This document shows, piece by piece, positions 8,323-17,143 of a stretch of DNA of 64,000 nt; positions within the stretch are counted from its first letter, which is position 1; the number at the start of each line of letters is the position of its first letter. The DNA is taken from contig NZ_CP118225.1 in the NCBI RefSeq assembly GCF_028768465.1, positions 6,367,001 to 6,431,000 of the forward strand, written 5' to 3'. The notes beneath the pieces were generated by a model. It worked only from the letters and a program-made list of their open reading frames with translations, did no database searches and was not told the DNA's origin. Both the position numbers and the translations under genes were made by a program. The stretch is from Rhodopirellula sp. P2 (GTDB lineage: Bacteria; Planctomycetota; Planctomycetia; Pirellulales; Pirellulaceae).

Positions 8323-9582
8323 TCAGCTGATTGCTCGGGTGAGGGTGGTCAAAAACAGAAACACGGCCACAATGTGAGCCATCACGTAGATTCCCACCAA
8401 GACAGTCACCAGCGGGACCAGCCATGACATGCGAAGTTTCCAGGTGAGTGTTCGGCGCCGCGATATGTTGTCGACCAATTGATTGATCGCGGCGGGAAGG
8501 TGATGGTTGCCGGCGGCGCTGGTCAGCCATGACTGTTCTTTCGACGTGACCACCTGGGAGTGGCGGAGAGCGACCGGCAAGGGGGTGCCATTTTCAATCG
8601 ATCGGGACGCCTTGCGGCATCGGTTACGAATCCAACGAACTCGAGACGCTTGCGATGCAAGTGACAACAATTCAGGTTCAGCGTGTCCTGCACGAATGCC
8701 GATGGCCAGTGACCGCAAGATCTCGCAACGCCAGCGAGCGATCGCGTCTTTCCCAAACCATGGGATCCAGCGGATCAACCAAGTCGGTTGCCAGCGAATC
8801 AAGATCGCCATCACGAGCCAGATCGAAAGCACAATCATCAGGCCTTCGTACATCGCCGCGATCTCACGCACGATAACATCGAAATTTGACTTGAATCCAA
8901 CGAATTCCTCGTCGAATTCATCAAATAATTCGAACAAGTTTGACCGAATCCCGGCTCCCATCGCCCACGCCAAGAACATGGTGGCAAGGAGGTAGATCAA
9001 CTGTTCGGCAACAATGGGTGCGGACGCGGGAGTGGTGGAATCGATGTCTTCGAATCGCGACGTTTCCTTCGCGGACGCGATCGTGGATTGCGGCTGGGCA
9101 TGCTGGATCGCCGCCAGTGTGTCAGCGGACACCGGCAGCTTCGATCGCCGGACGGCGTTGACCAGTGACTCACCTCGCATCAATCGGGCAGAGAATGATT
9201 TCGCTTGGCAGGCGATGCGACTGGTCGAACCATCGGCGATCGATTCGGCCAGCACGGGATAGGACGCACGCGTGCCCGCCGCCAATCGCATCCAACGATT
9301 CAGCGAATCCGCTTCGTCAAGGTAGGTCCAGCGTCGGGCAACGAACAGCGTCCCCATCAGCATGGCCAACAACACAAAGGTGACCGGGTGAGGCGCCGAG
9401 ATTGCCAGGGCCATCACGCAAGCCAACCAAAACAACCATTCCAGGAACGCAAACACACGAACGGTTCTCGATCGGAACCGCGGAGCCGGTTTTGCGATCA
9501 GATTCCGCTTGATGGTTCGCAAGGTGGCAGCGAACAGTCCGCAAACGATGGCAATGCCAATGAAGATGAATGGATGTGACAC
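8323..9582 (-). CDS. GspF/PilC-like membrane platform protein, third of three
   Basis: A 419-residue protein with several membrane segments: FIFIGIAIVCGLFAATL, FAFLEWLFWLACVMALAI and, near the C-terminus, LVPLVTVLVGIYVMAHIVAVFLF. The C-terminal half (ILRSLAIGIRAGHAEPELLSL ... SIENGTPLPVALRHS) follows the T2SSF domain pattern of a helical bundle before two transmembrane helices. The N-terminal half is more diverged. GspF-type proteins are the inner-membrane platform on which the GspE ATPase acts. It is the third gene of this type in the operon, 6 bases after the second. Confidence 0.65.
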   Translation of the reverse strand: MSHPFIFIGIAIVCGLFAATLRTIKRNLIAKPAPRFRSRTVRVFAFLEWLFWLACVMALAISAPHPVTFVLLAMLMGTLFVARRWTYLDEADSLNRWMRLAAGTRASYPVLAESIADGSTSRIACQAKSFSARLMRGESLVNAVRRSKLPVSADTLAAIQHAQPQSTIASAKETSRFEDIDSTTPASAPIVAEQLIYLLATMFLAWAMGAGIRSNLFELFDEFDEEFVGFKSNFDVIVREIAAMYEGLMIVLSIWLVMAILIRWQPTWLIRWIPWFGKDAIARWRCEILRSLAIGIRAGHAEPELLSLASQASRVRWIRNRCRKASRSIENGTPLPVALRHSQVVTSKEQSWLTSAAGNHHLPAAINQLVDNISRRRTLTWKLRMSWLVPLVTVLVGIYVMAHIVAVFLFLTTLTRAIS

Positions 9583-9588
9583 TGCTAA

Positions 9589-10395
9589 CTACCACCACCC
9601 GAAGAAGGTCAGTCCATTGATCATCGAGACAATGGCTGTGTTCGCAGCCAAGATCGCGAAACCGGCCGTCAGCACCGCCCCGATCAGTCCGATTCGAAAC
9701 AGATTCCGAACACTGCGTTGGGATCGGGACTCAATCAGAGAATGACTGTCCGAGGCAGCCTGGTACCACATGCGCATGGTTTCCTCCCGCGACAATTGCC
9801 CCTGGCCGAGCGCCGTCACCGCTGCCAACGGATGATCCTTGATCGGCGGGTGACTCAGAGCATGTTCCCAAGACTGCCCAGCATCGAGTTGCAGAGCCGA
9901 ATGAACGGCCCAGTTTTGAAGCGGAGTGAAACGCGTTTCCTGGGCTGCGAACCGAAACGCATCGCCGTAGGTTTGCGACCCAACCACGGACCGGTAAATC
10001 GATTCGCAAAAATCCGCCAGAGCAATCGTTTGAATCGCTCGGCCGACACCGGGGATCTTCGCCACAACCGCTGAAAGCACCGAAGGCAATCGACCGCGAA
10101 GAGAAAGCTGGACCAGCAACCATCCCGTCAATGCGATCGCTGCCCCGCCCGCGTAGACCCACATCAGGTTTCGCATCCAAGCGACCAGGAGTTCTTCTTC
10201 ATCCCAACCGACGTAGTAGACCGTGCCTTCACAAATCTGTGCGACCGCGGAGAGCAAAAACGCCCCCACCGCCAACGCCGCCAGCAGGTACAGCAGGCTG
10301 AGTGTGGCTGCGTGGGAAAGGCTGGAACGCCCATTGCTACGGATGGCAGCCCAGGTCTCCACTTCGGCTTGGTCGGCGATGCTCCAGTGACTCAT
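9589..10395 (-). CDS. GspF/PilC-like membrane platform protein, second of three
   Basis: The chosen start, MSHWSIADQ at 10395, overlaps the previous stop by 4 bases (ATGA), giving 268 residues. The open frame continues upstream without need. Hydrophobic segments are LSLLYLLAALAVGAFLLSAV, LMWVYAGGAAIALTGWLLV and, at the end, IGLIGAVLTAGFAILAA. Residues ~100-260 (VAKIPGVGRAIQTIALADFCESIYRSV ...) give a clear single T2SSF-like domain, whereas canonical GspF carries two. A split or specialised platform subunit is the simplest reading. Confidence 0.65.
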   Translation of the reverse strand: MSHWSIADQAEVETWAAIRSNGRSSLSHAATLSLLYLLAALAVGAFLLSAVAQICEGTVYYVGWDEEELLVAWMRNLMWVYAGGAAIALTGWLLVQLSLRGRLPSVLSAVVAKIPGVGRAIQTIALADFCESIYRSVVGSQTYGDAFRFAAQETRFTPLQNWAVHSALQLDAGQSWEHALSHPPIKDHPLAAVTALGQGQLSREETMRMWYQAASDSHSLIESRSQRSVRNLFRIGLIGAVLTAGFAILAANTAIVSMINGLTFFGWW

Positions 10396-11447
10396 CGGGG
10401 GACCTCCCCAATGGCATGGAGCAGCGGCGAAATCGCGGTCTGCAACAAAACAATGATGACGGCAATCATCAGGATCCAAGCGATCCAGTGGGGAACGTTC
10501 TGCAGCCACCAACTTTGTTGTTGATTCGCATTTTGTTCGTGCAGTTCACTGAGCTTGCGCAAGTCATGGGCGATCGATTCGGGATCGCGTTTCCCGGCCA
10601 CCAAGTCAACGACGCACTCCTTGATCGGCGCGGGAGCCTCCGGCGGGATTTCGAGCGAATGTTCGGAGGTGGCACCCGCACGAACCTGTGTGGCAACGTT
10701 CTTCCAGGCTCCCGGTGAATTGGAAACCGCGACTTCTGCGGCGGACTCAATCGCTCGCGCGGTGTCGATGTTCGCGGCAGGGATCTCGATCTGAATCGCC
10801 AGCCAACGACAGAACGTCGCCAGATGTCGAGACGGTTGGGCCCGTCCGATCGAACGGCGAATCCCCCAGTGAATCCAGATCGCAAAGCACGCCAGGATGC
10901 AGATCACAACCACGGCAGCAAACGTGAAGTTCTGCGCGAATGCCTGGCAGATTTCCGTGACGGAAGGAGCAAAGGGCGATGGAATCGGTTCCGATTCCGA
11001 GATCGCAACCAAGATCCATGGCAACACGAAGAACGCCACCACGGCAGCAACCAACATGTTGAGAAGTGGATTGATGGCAGACAACCAAACTTGCCGTCGT
11101 TGGTCCTCGCGTTGCCGAATCAGCCGCACGGTTTCGTGAATGGGCTCCGTAGATCCCGTTTCCGCCATGATTTGCATGGCGATTCGAATCGGCGTTTGAT
11201 AGGGCGATGACAGCGATGCCATCGCGACCGAAGGGGATTGCCCCTGTTCCATTCGCGTTTGAACAAAATGGACGGCACGGCCGAGACGCCCGAGTGCCAC
11301 GTCATTCAATCCGGCCAATCCTGAAACCAACGACCGCCCCGAGGCGGCCATTGCGGAGACCTCCTCCAACAACATCGCGAGCGACTCGTCGTTGAGTTGA
11401 AACGAATTGGCGGAGGAGGCAGGCGTTGGAGCGGAGCCGCTGGTCAT
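10392..11447 (-). CDS. GspF/PilC-like membrane platform protein, first of three
   Basis: The start MTSGSAPTP at 11447 overlaps the ATPase stop by 4 bases and is preferred over a longer Arg-rich extension with no domain. The 351-residue protein contains a T2SSF-like bundle (LAMLLEEVSAMAASGRSLVSG ... RMEQGQSPSVAMASL ... IAMQIMAETG) with hydrophobic helices LLNMLVAAVVAFFVLPWILV and FTFAAVVVICILACFAIW. A second weaker bundle and a C-terminal helix (WIAWILMIAVIIVLLQTAI) follow. It lies directly after GspE, the usual place for gspF/pilC. Confidence 0.7.
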   Translation of the reverse strand: MTSGSAPTPASSANSFQLNDESLAMLLEEVSAMAASGRSLVSGLAGLNDVALGRLGRAVHFVQTRMEQGQSPSVAMASLSSPYQTPIRIAMQIMAETGSTEPIHETVRLIRQREDQRRQVWLSAINPLLNMLVAAVVAFFVLPWILVAISESEPIPSPFAPSVTEICQAFAQNFTFAAVVVICILACFAIWIHWGIRRSIGRAQPSRHLATFCRWLAIQIEIPAANIDTARAIESAAEVAVSNSPGAWKNVATQVRAGATSEHSLEIPPEAPAPIKECVVDLVAGKRDPESIAHDLRKLSELHEQNANQQQSWWLQNVPHWIAWILMIAVIIVLLQTAISPLLHAIGEVPR

Positions 11448-12655
11448 GAACGGTGCCCTAAAACGCGGAACACTTCTTCGCGATCCGTCACGCCTTCTTC
11501 GATCAGGCGTTCGGCTTGGGCTCGCAGGGAATCGATGCCCGCGTCTTCGATGATTTGATCCAGCTTGGATGCGGGAAGCTGATTGGCCAACGCGTCGAAG
11601 ATGGCTGATCCACACTCCGAATCGTTCAGGTCAACGATCTGAGCGATCGGGATCCGCCCGGCGTAGCCTGTTCCATGACATCGCTCGCAATCATCCGAAG
11701 GCTTCGCGCGGGCGTCGCAGTCAACGCATCGCCGCCGCAGCAGGCGTTGGCACATCACGCCACGCAGTCCACTTTGAATCGCGAACGTTGGCAGGTTCAT
11801 TTGCACCAACCGACGCAAAGTTCCGCCCACGGTTCCCGCATGAATCGACGAGAAACAAAGGTGACCTGTCATCGACGCGGCCAGCACAGCCTCGGCGGTT
11901 TCCACGTCGCGGATTTCGCTGACCAGCAACACCTCCGCGTCCTGGCGAACGGCGGCACGCATGGCAGCCGCCAACGTCAAACCGCTGCTGGACTGCAGTT
12001 GGCTTTGGCTGATCGAGTCGATCACTGATTCGATCGGGTCTTCGATCGTCAAAACACTGCGTCGGAAGTCCCCGCTGGCGATGCGTGACAGGCAAGCGTA
12101 CAGCGTCGTCGTCTTGCCGCTTCCCGCAGGCCCGGCGACCAACAACCAACCATCACGAGCGTTGCAAATGGTTTGCAGACGACTCCGGGTGTTTGCATCG
12201 AGCCCAAGTTCATGCAATTGCCGAACGTTTTCCCGGGATTCCATGATTCGGATGGCGGCACGATTGCCATGCACGGTCGGGAAGACACCCAAACGCATCT
12301 CGTGTTCGATGTCGCTGCCGTTGCGATCTGCGTCACCACTTCGCCATCGCAGCGGACCTTCTTGGGGCACGCCCATTCGGTAGGACGGCAGTCCCGCGAG
12401 CGCCATCAGTCGTGCCACCGGATCGCTTTCTTCGCTCCGCGGGAACGACTCAACCGTTTGCAACACGCCATCGATTCGAAAGGAGATTTCCCAGGACTCG
12501 GATCGCGGCTGAATGTGCACGTCGCTGGCTCCGCGCTGGATCGCGGAGGCCAAGCAATTCTGAATCACTTCGGTGGCGAAGTTCGGATCCGAGGGGGACA
12601 GACGAGACGCGGGGCTGATCACCGATGAAAGTTCTCCTGCGAAAATCTTGGGCAC
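11444..12655 (-). CDS. gspE: GspE/PilB-type secretion ATPase, short form
   Basis: This 403-residue ATPase would power assembly of the pseudopilus. Visible motifs are SDVHIQPR near residue 43, Walker A GPAGSGKTTTLY near 172-183, the Asp box EDPIE, a Walker B-type VSEIRD (usually GEIRD), a His box CFSSIHAG, and a zinc-binding pair CVDC ... CERC near residues 310-330. It lacks the N1 domain of canonical GspE (~500-560 residues). Translation begins with GTG at 12655 and no good ribosome site was seen. It is the first gene of an eight-gene leftward operon, divergent from a DUF1559 gene. Confidence 0.85.
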   Translation of the reverse strand: MPKIFAGELSSVISPASRLSPSDPNFATEVIQNCLASAIQRGASDVHIQPRSESWEISFRIDGVLQTVESFPRSEESDPVARLMALAGLPSYRMGVPQEGPLRWRSGDADRNGSDIEHEMRLGVFPTVHGNRAAIRIMESRENVRQLHELGLDANTRSRLQTICNARDGWLLVAGPAGSGKTTTLYACLSRIASGDFRRSVLTIEDPIESVIDSISQSQLQSSSGLTLAAAMRAAVRQDAEVLLVSEIRDVETAEAVLAASMTGHLCFSSIHAGTVGGTLRRLVQMNLPTFAIQSGLRGVMCQRLLRRRCVDCDARAKPSDDCERCHGTGYAGRIPIAQIVDLNDSECGSAIFDALANQLPASKLDQIIEDAGIDSLRAQAERLIEEGVTDREEVFRVLGHRS

Positions 12656-12785
12656 GAAACCGCCACGCGCCGCAGGACGTTAGACTAACGGATTCCCCCG
12701 AGGGAAGTATGCGTTGAGCGTAAAAAGTTTCGAGCAAGACGACAGGCTGGAAGCCGATCCCACTTTCTATCTGTGCGAGGATGAC

Positions 12786-14033
12786 ATGACGCGATCACAA
12801 CGTCGAAACGGATTCACGCTGTTGGAGTTGCTGGTTGTGACGGGCGTCATTGGGATCCTGATCGGGTTGTTGTTGCCTGCGGTGCAAGCGGCACGCGAGG
12901 CAGCACGTCGGATGAGCTGCAGCAACAACCTCAGCCAGATCGCTCTGGGTGTGGCGCAGTACCACGATGCATTCGGGCATTTGCCACCGCATGGAACGGG
13001 GACATTCAACGATGCGAATGATCCGTTGACAACCAATCAATTTCGATTGAGTTTCTTGGTTTCCATCACACCCTTCGTTGGCCGAGGTTCGCTATGGGAA
13101 GCGATCAGCGAAAGCTATGTGGGTGATCCACCCGAAGGTGACAGCAATGCAGAAGAGTATTTCCCTTCCGGCTATGACGAGATCGACTTCGGAGTAATGG
13201 GCGAGGGCGAAGTCCGCCACACGTACCCGCCCATGGGGCCAGCGCCTTCCATCTCAGACTACACCCCATGGGGCAATGAAGTGGCATGGTTTCGTTGCCC
13301 ATCGGATCCGGGATCGGGACTTCCTGCACTCGGACGCACGAACTACGCCGCGTGCCTTGGTGATGCGATCCAAGGGCTGGATGAAGGGTTGTGGAAACAC
13401 GATGGAACCGCTTGGTCACCCAGTGGCAAATTGCAAATGGAAGCGACGGGCCGCGGGATGTTCGTGCCACGCATGATCACCTCCTACGACGATGTGAGGG
13501 ACGGGTTGTCATCGACCGTCATGTTGGGTGAGATCTGCACCGACTTGGGCGACAAAGACATCCGAACGTTTCCTTCGTTGAACAATGGTTGGGGCGGTGG
13601 CGTGCTGGATGACGCGGGGATGTGCAGGTCACAGCAAGATGTAGACCGGCCCATGTTTTGGGATGTTTCAGCGGGTTCGGCTCAGCTCTCAACCAACCAA
13701 GCTCAGGGGCGTGGTTTCCGCTGGGCCGACGCACTGCCGTTGATGACCGGATTCAACACGACGTTGCCACCCAACGCGGCACTCTGTTTTGGAGGAGACG
13801 AAACCACGATTGGAACGTTGACGATGAGCAGCCGTCACCAGGGTGGCGCGCATGTCGCGATGGCGGACGGTGCAATCAAGTTCATCACCGACTCGATCGA
13901 CGCTGGTTACAAGTTTCCCTCGGTCATTCTTGGCGGCGAGAACGAGCAGGCACCTGGGAATCCCAGTAACTTTGGATTGTGGGGTGCGCTTGGAACTCGC
14001 GATCAGGGTGAACTGATTGACCGTGATTTTTAA
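12786..14033 (+). CDS. DUF1559 pseudopilin-like protein
   Basis: The start at 12786 ([17 protein letters not shown]) is preferred because GCGAGG lies just upstream and it puts the prepilin signal at the usual distance; an upstream TTG at 12714 is the alternative. The 415-residue protein has [22 protein letters not shown], then [20 protein letters not shown], the DUF1559 hallmark. The C-terminal H-X9-DG segment is intact ([20 protein letters not shown]). Planctomycete genomes carry many DUF1559 paralogues of unclear function. It is divergent from the secretion operon and may be one of its clients. Confidence 0.85.
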   Translation: MTRSQRRNGFTLLELLVVTGVIGILIGLLLPAVQAAREAARRMSCSNNLSQIALGVAQYHDAFGHLPPHGTGTFNDANDPLTTNQFRLSFLVSITPFVGRGSLWEAISESYVGDPPEGDSNAEEYFPSGYDEIDFGVMGEGEVRHTYPPMGPAPSISDYTPWGNEVAWFRCPSDPGSGLPALGRTNYAACLGDAIQGLDEGLWKHDGTAWSPSGKLQMEATGRGMFVPRMITSYDDVRDGLSSTVMLGEICTDLGDKDIRTFPSLNNGWGGGVLDDAGMCRSQQDVDRPMFWDVSAGSAQLSTNQAQGRGFRWADALPLMTGFNTTLPPNAALCFGGDETTIGTLTMSSRHQGGAHVAMADGAIKFITDSIDAGYKFPSVILGGENEQAPGNPSNFGLWGALGTRDQGELIDRDF

Positions 14034-14123
14034 CGCAAGAGATGCACTGACGATTCTCCGCCTCTGCGTCCAATTTCAATCGCAATCGCATCAAGCCTTT
14101 CGAAGCTTCGAAGCTGGCACGCA

Positions 14124-14143
14124 AACAGTTGGGGACAACTGTT
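14124..14143. repeat. Dispersed hairpin repeat, copy 3
   Basis: AACAGTT-GGGGAC-AACTGTT, a perfect 7-bp stem. It lies between two convergent genes and could act as a bidirectional 3' structure, although no T tract follows. Confidence 0.7.
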
Positions 14144-14180
14144 CTACTCTGAATTGCCGAAGCGGCTTGATCGTGGCACT

Positions 14181-15032
14181 CTAAAGCTGGTCGGTTTGGA
14201 AGGTGTCGCCTTGGTTCAGGTCGCCGGTTTGCAAACCTTTGGTGAACCATCGCAGACGCTGTTCGCTGGTGCCGTGATTGAACGTTTCAGGTTGAACGTA
14301 GCCACGACTGCGTTTTTGCAGGGTGTCGTCGCCGATGGCTCGCGCGGCCGTCATCGCTTCTTGGATGTCCCCGTCTTCGATGATGCGATATTTCTTTTCC
14401 GCATGATGCAGCATCACGCCGGCGAAGAAGTCGGCTTGGAGTTCCAGCTTGACTGAATACTTGTTGTATTCGACCTCCGAAACCTTCTGGCGAATTTGAT
14501 CCAGCTGATCGGTGTAACCGAGCAAGTTCTGGACGTGGTGACCGACTTCGTGAGCGACCACGTAGGCTTGGGCAAAGTCCCCCGGTGCACCGAGTTGTCG
14601 GGCCAATTGACTGAAGAACGAGGTGTCCAGGTAGACCTTTTCGTCAGCCGGGCAATAGAACGGCCCCGTGCCACTGCTGGCCATGCCGCATCCACTCTGG
14701 ACTTGATCTTTGAACAGAACCAGCGTCGGTTTCTTGTATTCGCGGCCGGCTTGTGCAAACAGATCCGACCAGACGTCTTCGGTGTCAGCGAAGACGGTGC
14801 TGACAAATTCACCGGCTTCGATTTCTTGCGGTGTCAGCTCGACCTCGCCACCGGCCCCCGCCGCGCCGGGCTGTTGGGCGGCTTGTTGCAGGAACTGCTG
14901 TGGGTTGCCGCCCAGCAAACCGATGATGATCGCGATCACGACCACACCGATTCCACCGCCAACGACCGCGCCACCACCACTGGTCCGACGATCTTCCACA
15001 TTGTCACTTTGCCGTCGTCCACGCCAACGCAT
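14181..15032 (-). CDS. YpfJ-family neutral zinc metallopeptidase
   Basis: A 283-residue protein with MRWRGRRQSDNVEDRR at the start, one membrane helix (GIGVVVIAIIIGLLGG, ~28-43), then an extracytoplasmic domain. It carries CGMASSGTGPFYCPADEKVYLDTSFF and the zinc site HEVGHHVQ near residue 160, with ELQADFFAGVM downstream as the likely third ligand region. These are the diagnostic segments of the YpfJ/'putative neutral zinc metallopeptidase' family, whose substrate is not known. The gene is convergent with the DUF1559 gene. Confidence 0.9.
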   Translation of the reverse strand: MRWRGRRQSDNVEDRRTSGGGAVVGGGIGVVVIAIIIGLLGGNPQQFLQQAAQQPGAAGAGGEVELTPQEIEAGEFVSTVFADTEDVWSDLFAQAGREYKKPTLVLFKDQVQSGCGMASSGTGPFYCPADEKVYLDTSFFSQLARQLGAPGDFAQAYVVAHEVGHHVQNLLGYTDQLDQIRQKVSEVEYNKYSVKLELQADFFAGVMLHHAEKKYRIIEDGDIQEAMTAARAIGDDTLQKRSRGYVQPETFNHGTSEQRLRWFTKGLQTGDLNQGDTFQTDQL

Positions 15033-15412
15033 GCCGCACCTGTTGTTTGATTCGATTTTTAGAAAAGAGCAGGGCGTCCAGCCGAAGGGGGACGCGTTTC
15101 AAATTGTCACACAATTGTTCAGGTGAGAAAAGCGTCGGGGGGAGCGGAGTGGGGCGCGGATTGAAAATCATCGGGACAATTCAAATCCGTTCCGAGGTGG
15201 CGTTCCACATCCGTGAGATCGGGGCCCGAGGATACGCCCAGTTTGCGTTGGATTGTCGCAAAACCAGTTGTGACCTAGGTTTGGCGTGAGAATCAGCGTT
15301 TGGGTGGTCAAATGAGACAGATTGCCCCCTCAGCTGGCTGTTCCTGGATCGCGATTGGGCACCATCACGGTAAGATGAACAGCCTCATCAGCCCTCTTTT
15401 CAATTCGCCAGT
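15033..15412. other. Intergenic interval, nothing recognised
   Basis: This ~380-base gap separates two divergent genes and must contain their promoters. A short frame at 15047-15289 has no domain or ribosome site and is probably chance. I see no clear promoter consensus or repeat. Confidence 0.5.
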
Positions 15413-16441
15413 ATGCCATCTTCCTCGTTGCTGATCCGTTTGCCCGCTTTGTCAATTGTGGATTTGGTCGGCGCGGACGCCACCGCGATCCTGCACAACT
15501 TGACCACCAACGATGTCAAACAACTGACCTCGGAAAGTCCGAATCGCTCCGGTCTGGAAACGTTCATCACCAATGTTCGCGGCAAGTGCTTGGGCCACGT
15601 CGTCGCCTTTGCCACTGAAAACGGGTACCGAATGATCGGAGCCCCCGGCATCGTCGCGACAGCCGAGGACGCCAGCAGCATGCGTCAATCGCAAGCGATC
15701 GTTGAACACGCTGATCGCTACACCATTCGCGAAGACGCGACGCCGGTGATTCGCGATGAAGAGCTGGCCGCTTGGATCGTCATCGAGGGTAATGAAGAAC
15801 CGGTCCAGACGACTCCGCCACCGAGCATGACGATTCAAGGCGGCATCGATGCGTACCGTGTGCCATGGGTGAAGTCCGGCACATTGTTCTTGCTGCCCGT
15901 CGATACCGCCACGGAACACCCCTCGTTGATTGCCAAGCGATTGGGCGTGGAGCCCGATTCGCTGGTCGCGGGGGACGAAGACGATTTCCAAGCTCACCGC
16001 GTGGCGGCTGGATTCCCTTGGTTTGGAATCGACTTGACGGACGCTCATTTGCCCCAGGAAGCCGACCGAGAAACGCAAACGATCAGCTTCACGAAAGGCT
16101 GTTATTTGGGGCAAGAGACGGTTGCCCGCTTGGATGCCCTGGGACAGGTTCAAAAGAAATTGGTGCGTTGGAAGCTGTCGGGTTTACCGGCTGGTCCCCA
16201 CCCCCAGGCGGACGACAAACTTCGTGCTCAAGAAGCGGCCGCGGATGCCAAACCGGTGGGGCGAATCACCAGCGTGGGACGCCTCAACGATCACGGTGAA
16301 GGTTTGGCCATGGGATATGCTCGCCGCAGCCACTTTGAGGCGGGATCCGTTTTGGTGGGTTCGATATTGGCGGAAGATGTGGGCGAAGTGACCTACACCG
16401 CAGAAGTGTTGCCGCCAGTGCGAGGAGAATCGCCAGAATGA
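15413..16441 (+). CDS. ygfZ: YgfZ-type folate-binding protein
   Basis: A 342-residue protein of the aminomethyltransferase/YgfZ fold. The family signature KGCYLGQE is present at about residue 228 (FTKGCYLGQETVARLD). The N-terminus has the expected DATAILHNLTTNDV segment, and GRITSVGR closes the C-terminal barrel. YgfZ/IBA57 proteins bind tetrahydrofolate and help repair or assemble certain iron-sulfur clusters, using the Cys of the signature. Its stop overlaps the start of the sigma factor gene by 4 bases (ATGA), so the two are translated together although no functional link is known. Confidence 0.85.
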   Translation: MPSSSLLIRLPALSIVDLVGADATAILHNLTTNDVKQLTSESPNRSGLETFITNVRGKCLGHVVAFATENGYRMIGAPGIVATAEDASSMRQSQAIVEHADRYTIREDATPVIRDEELAAWIVIEGNEEPVQTTPPPSMTIQGGIDAYRVPWVKSGTLFLLPVDTATEHPSLIAKRLGVEPDSLVAGDEDDFQAHRVAAGFPWFGIDLTDAHLPQEADRETQTISFTKGCYLGQETVARLDALGQVQKKLVRWKLSGLPAGPHPQADDKLRAQEAAADAKPVGRITSVGRLNDHGEGLAMGYARRSHFEAGSVLVGSILAEDVGEVTYTAEVLPPVRGESPE

Positions 16442-17082
16442 ACGATTTGACGCTCGAAGAGTTCGCCGATTTGCTGGAACTCGTTCGCCAAGGCGACGAC
16501 GATGCCACCGCGGTTCTATGGGAACGTTACTTCCAACCCCTCGTTCGGCTGGCAGGAACCAGATTGCCCAAGAACCTTCGGCGGTCTGGCGACGAAGAAG
16601 ACATTGCGCTTTCGGCGTTCCATAGTTTCATTGCGGGCGTTCGGCGAGAAAAGTTCCCGGATTTGTCAGGCCCGGACAATCTCTGGGGATTGCTGATCAC
16701 GTTGACCAGCCGCAAGGTGAACGCTCATTTGCGTCGTCAAACGCGACAAAAACGGGGTGGCGGTCAGGTTCGAGGTGAGTCAGTCTTTCTGGACGCTTCG
16801 GGGGATTCTGGTCGTGCAGGATTGGAACAATTCGCCGGACGAGGCGAATCCGACAACGCCCCGCCCGACTTGAGACTGGAATTGGCCGAGGCGTGCGAGA
16901 AATTATTGGATGATTTACCGGACGAGCAATTGCGGGAAATCGCAGTGATGCGAATGGACGGTTTTTTGGTAGACGAGATCGCGACCAAATTGGGCGTGAG
17001 CAAGCGAGCGGTGGAACGACGCCTGCAATTGATACGAAAAACATGGACGGAAGCGGCGGAGTCCGTGCCGGACCAAACATAG
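16438..17082 (+). CDS. ECF-type RNA polymerase sigma factor
   Basis: A 214-residue protein with sigma region 2 at residues ~13-95 (ELVRQGDDDATAVLWERYFQPLV ... DEEDIALSAFHSF) and region 4 at ~140-205 (LPDEQLREIAVMRMDGFLVDEIATKLGVSKRAVERRLQLIRKTW), whose helix-turn-helix would read the -35 element. It belongs with the planctomycete ECF proteins commonly found beside Ser/Thr kinases. Here a kinase gene follows after 61 bases in the same direction. No anti-sigma gene is present, so the kinase may supply the control; that is inference. Confidence 0.85.
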   Translation: MNDLTLEEFADLLELVRQGDDDATAVLWERYFQPLVRLAGTRLPKNLRRSGDEEDIALSAFHSFIAGVRREKFPDLSGPDNLWGLLITLTSRKVNAHLRRQTRQKRGGGQVRGESVFLDASGDSGRAGLEQFAGRGESDNAPPDLRLELAEACEKLLDDLPDEQLREIAVMRMDGFLVDEIATKLGVSKRAVERRLQLIRKTWTEAAESVPDQT

Positions 17083-17143
17083 AAGCGGTGCCAAGCTCTC
17101 GAACACACGCTTCGATCAGAGAACACTACGGAAGTGATTCCCG

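Noticed and set aside
15047..15289. 80-codon frame between the metallopeptidase and YgfZ genes
   Set aside because: No ribosome site, domain or conserved feature seen.
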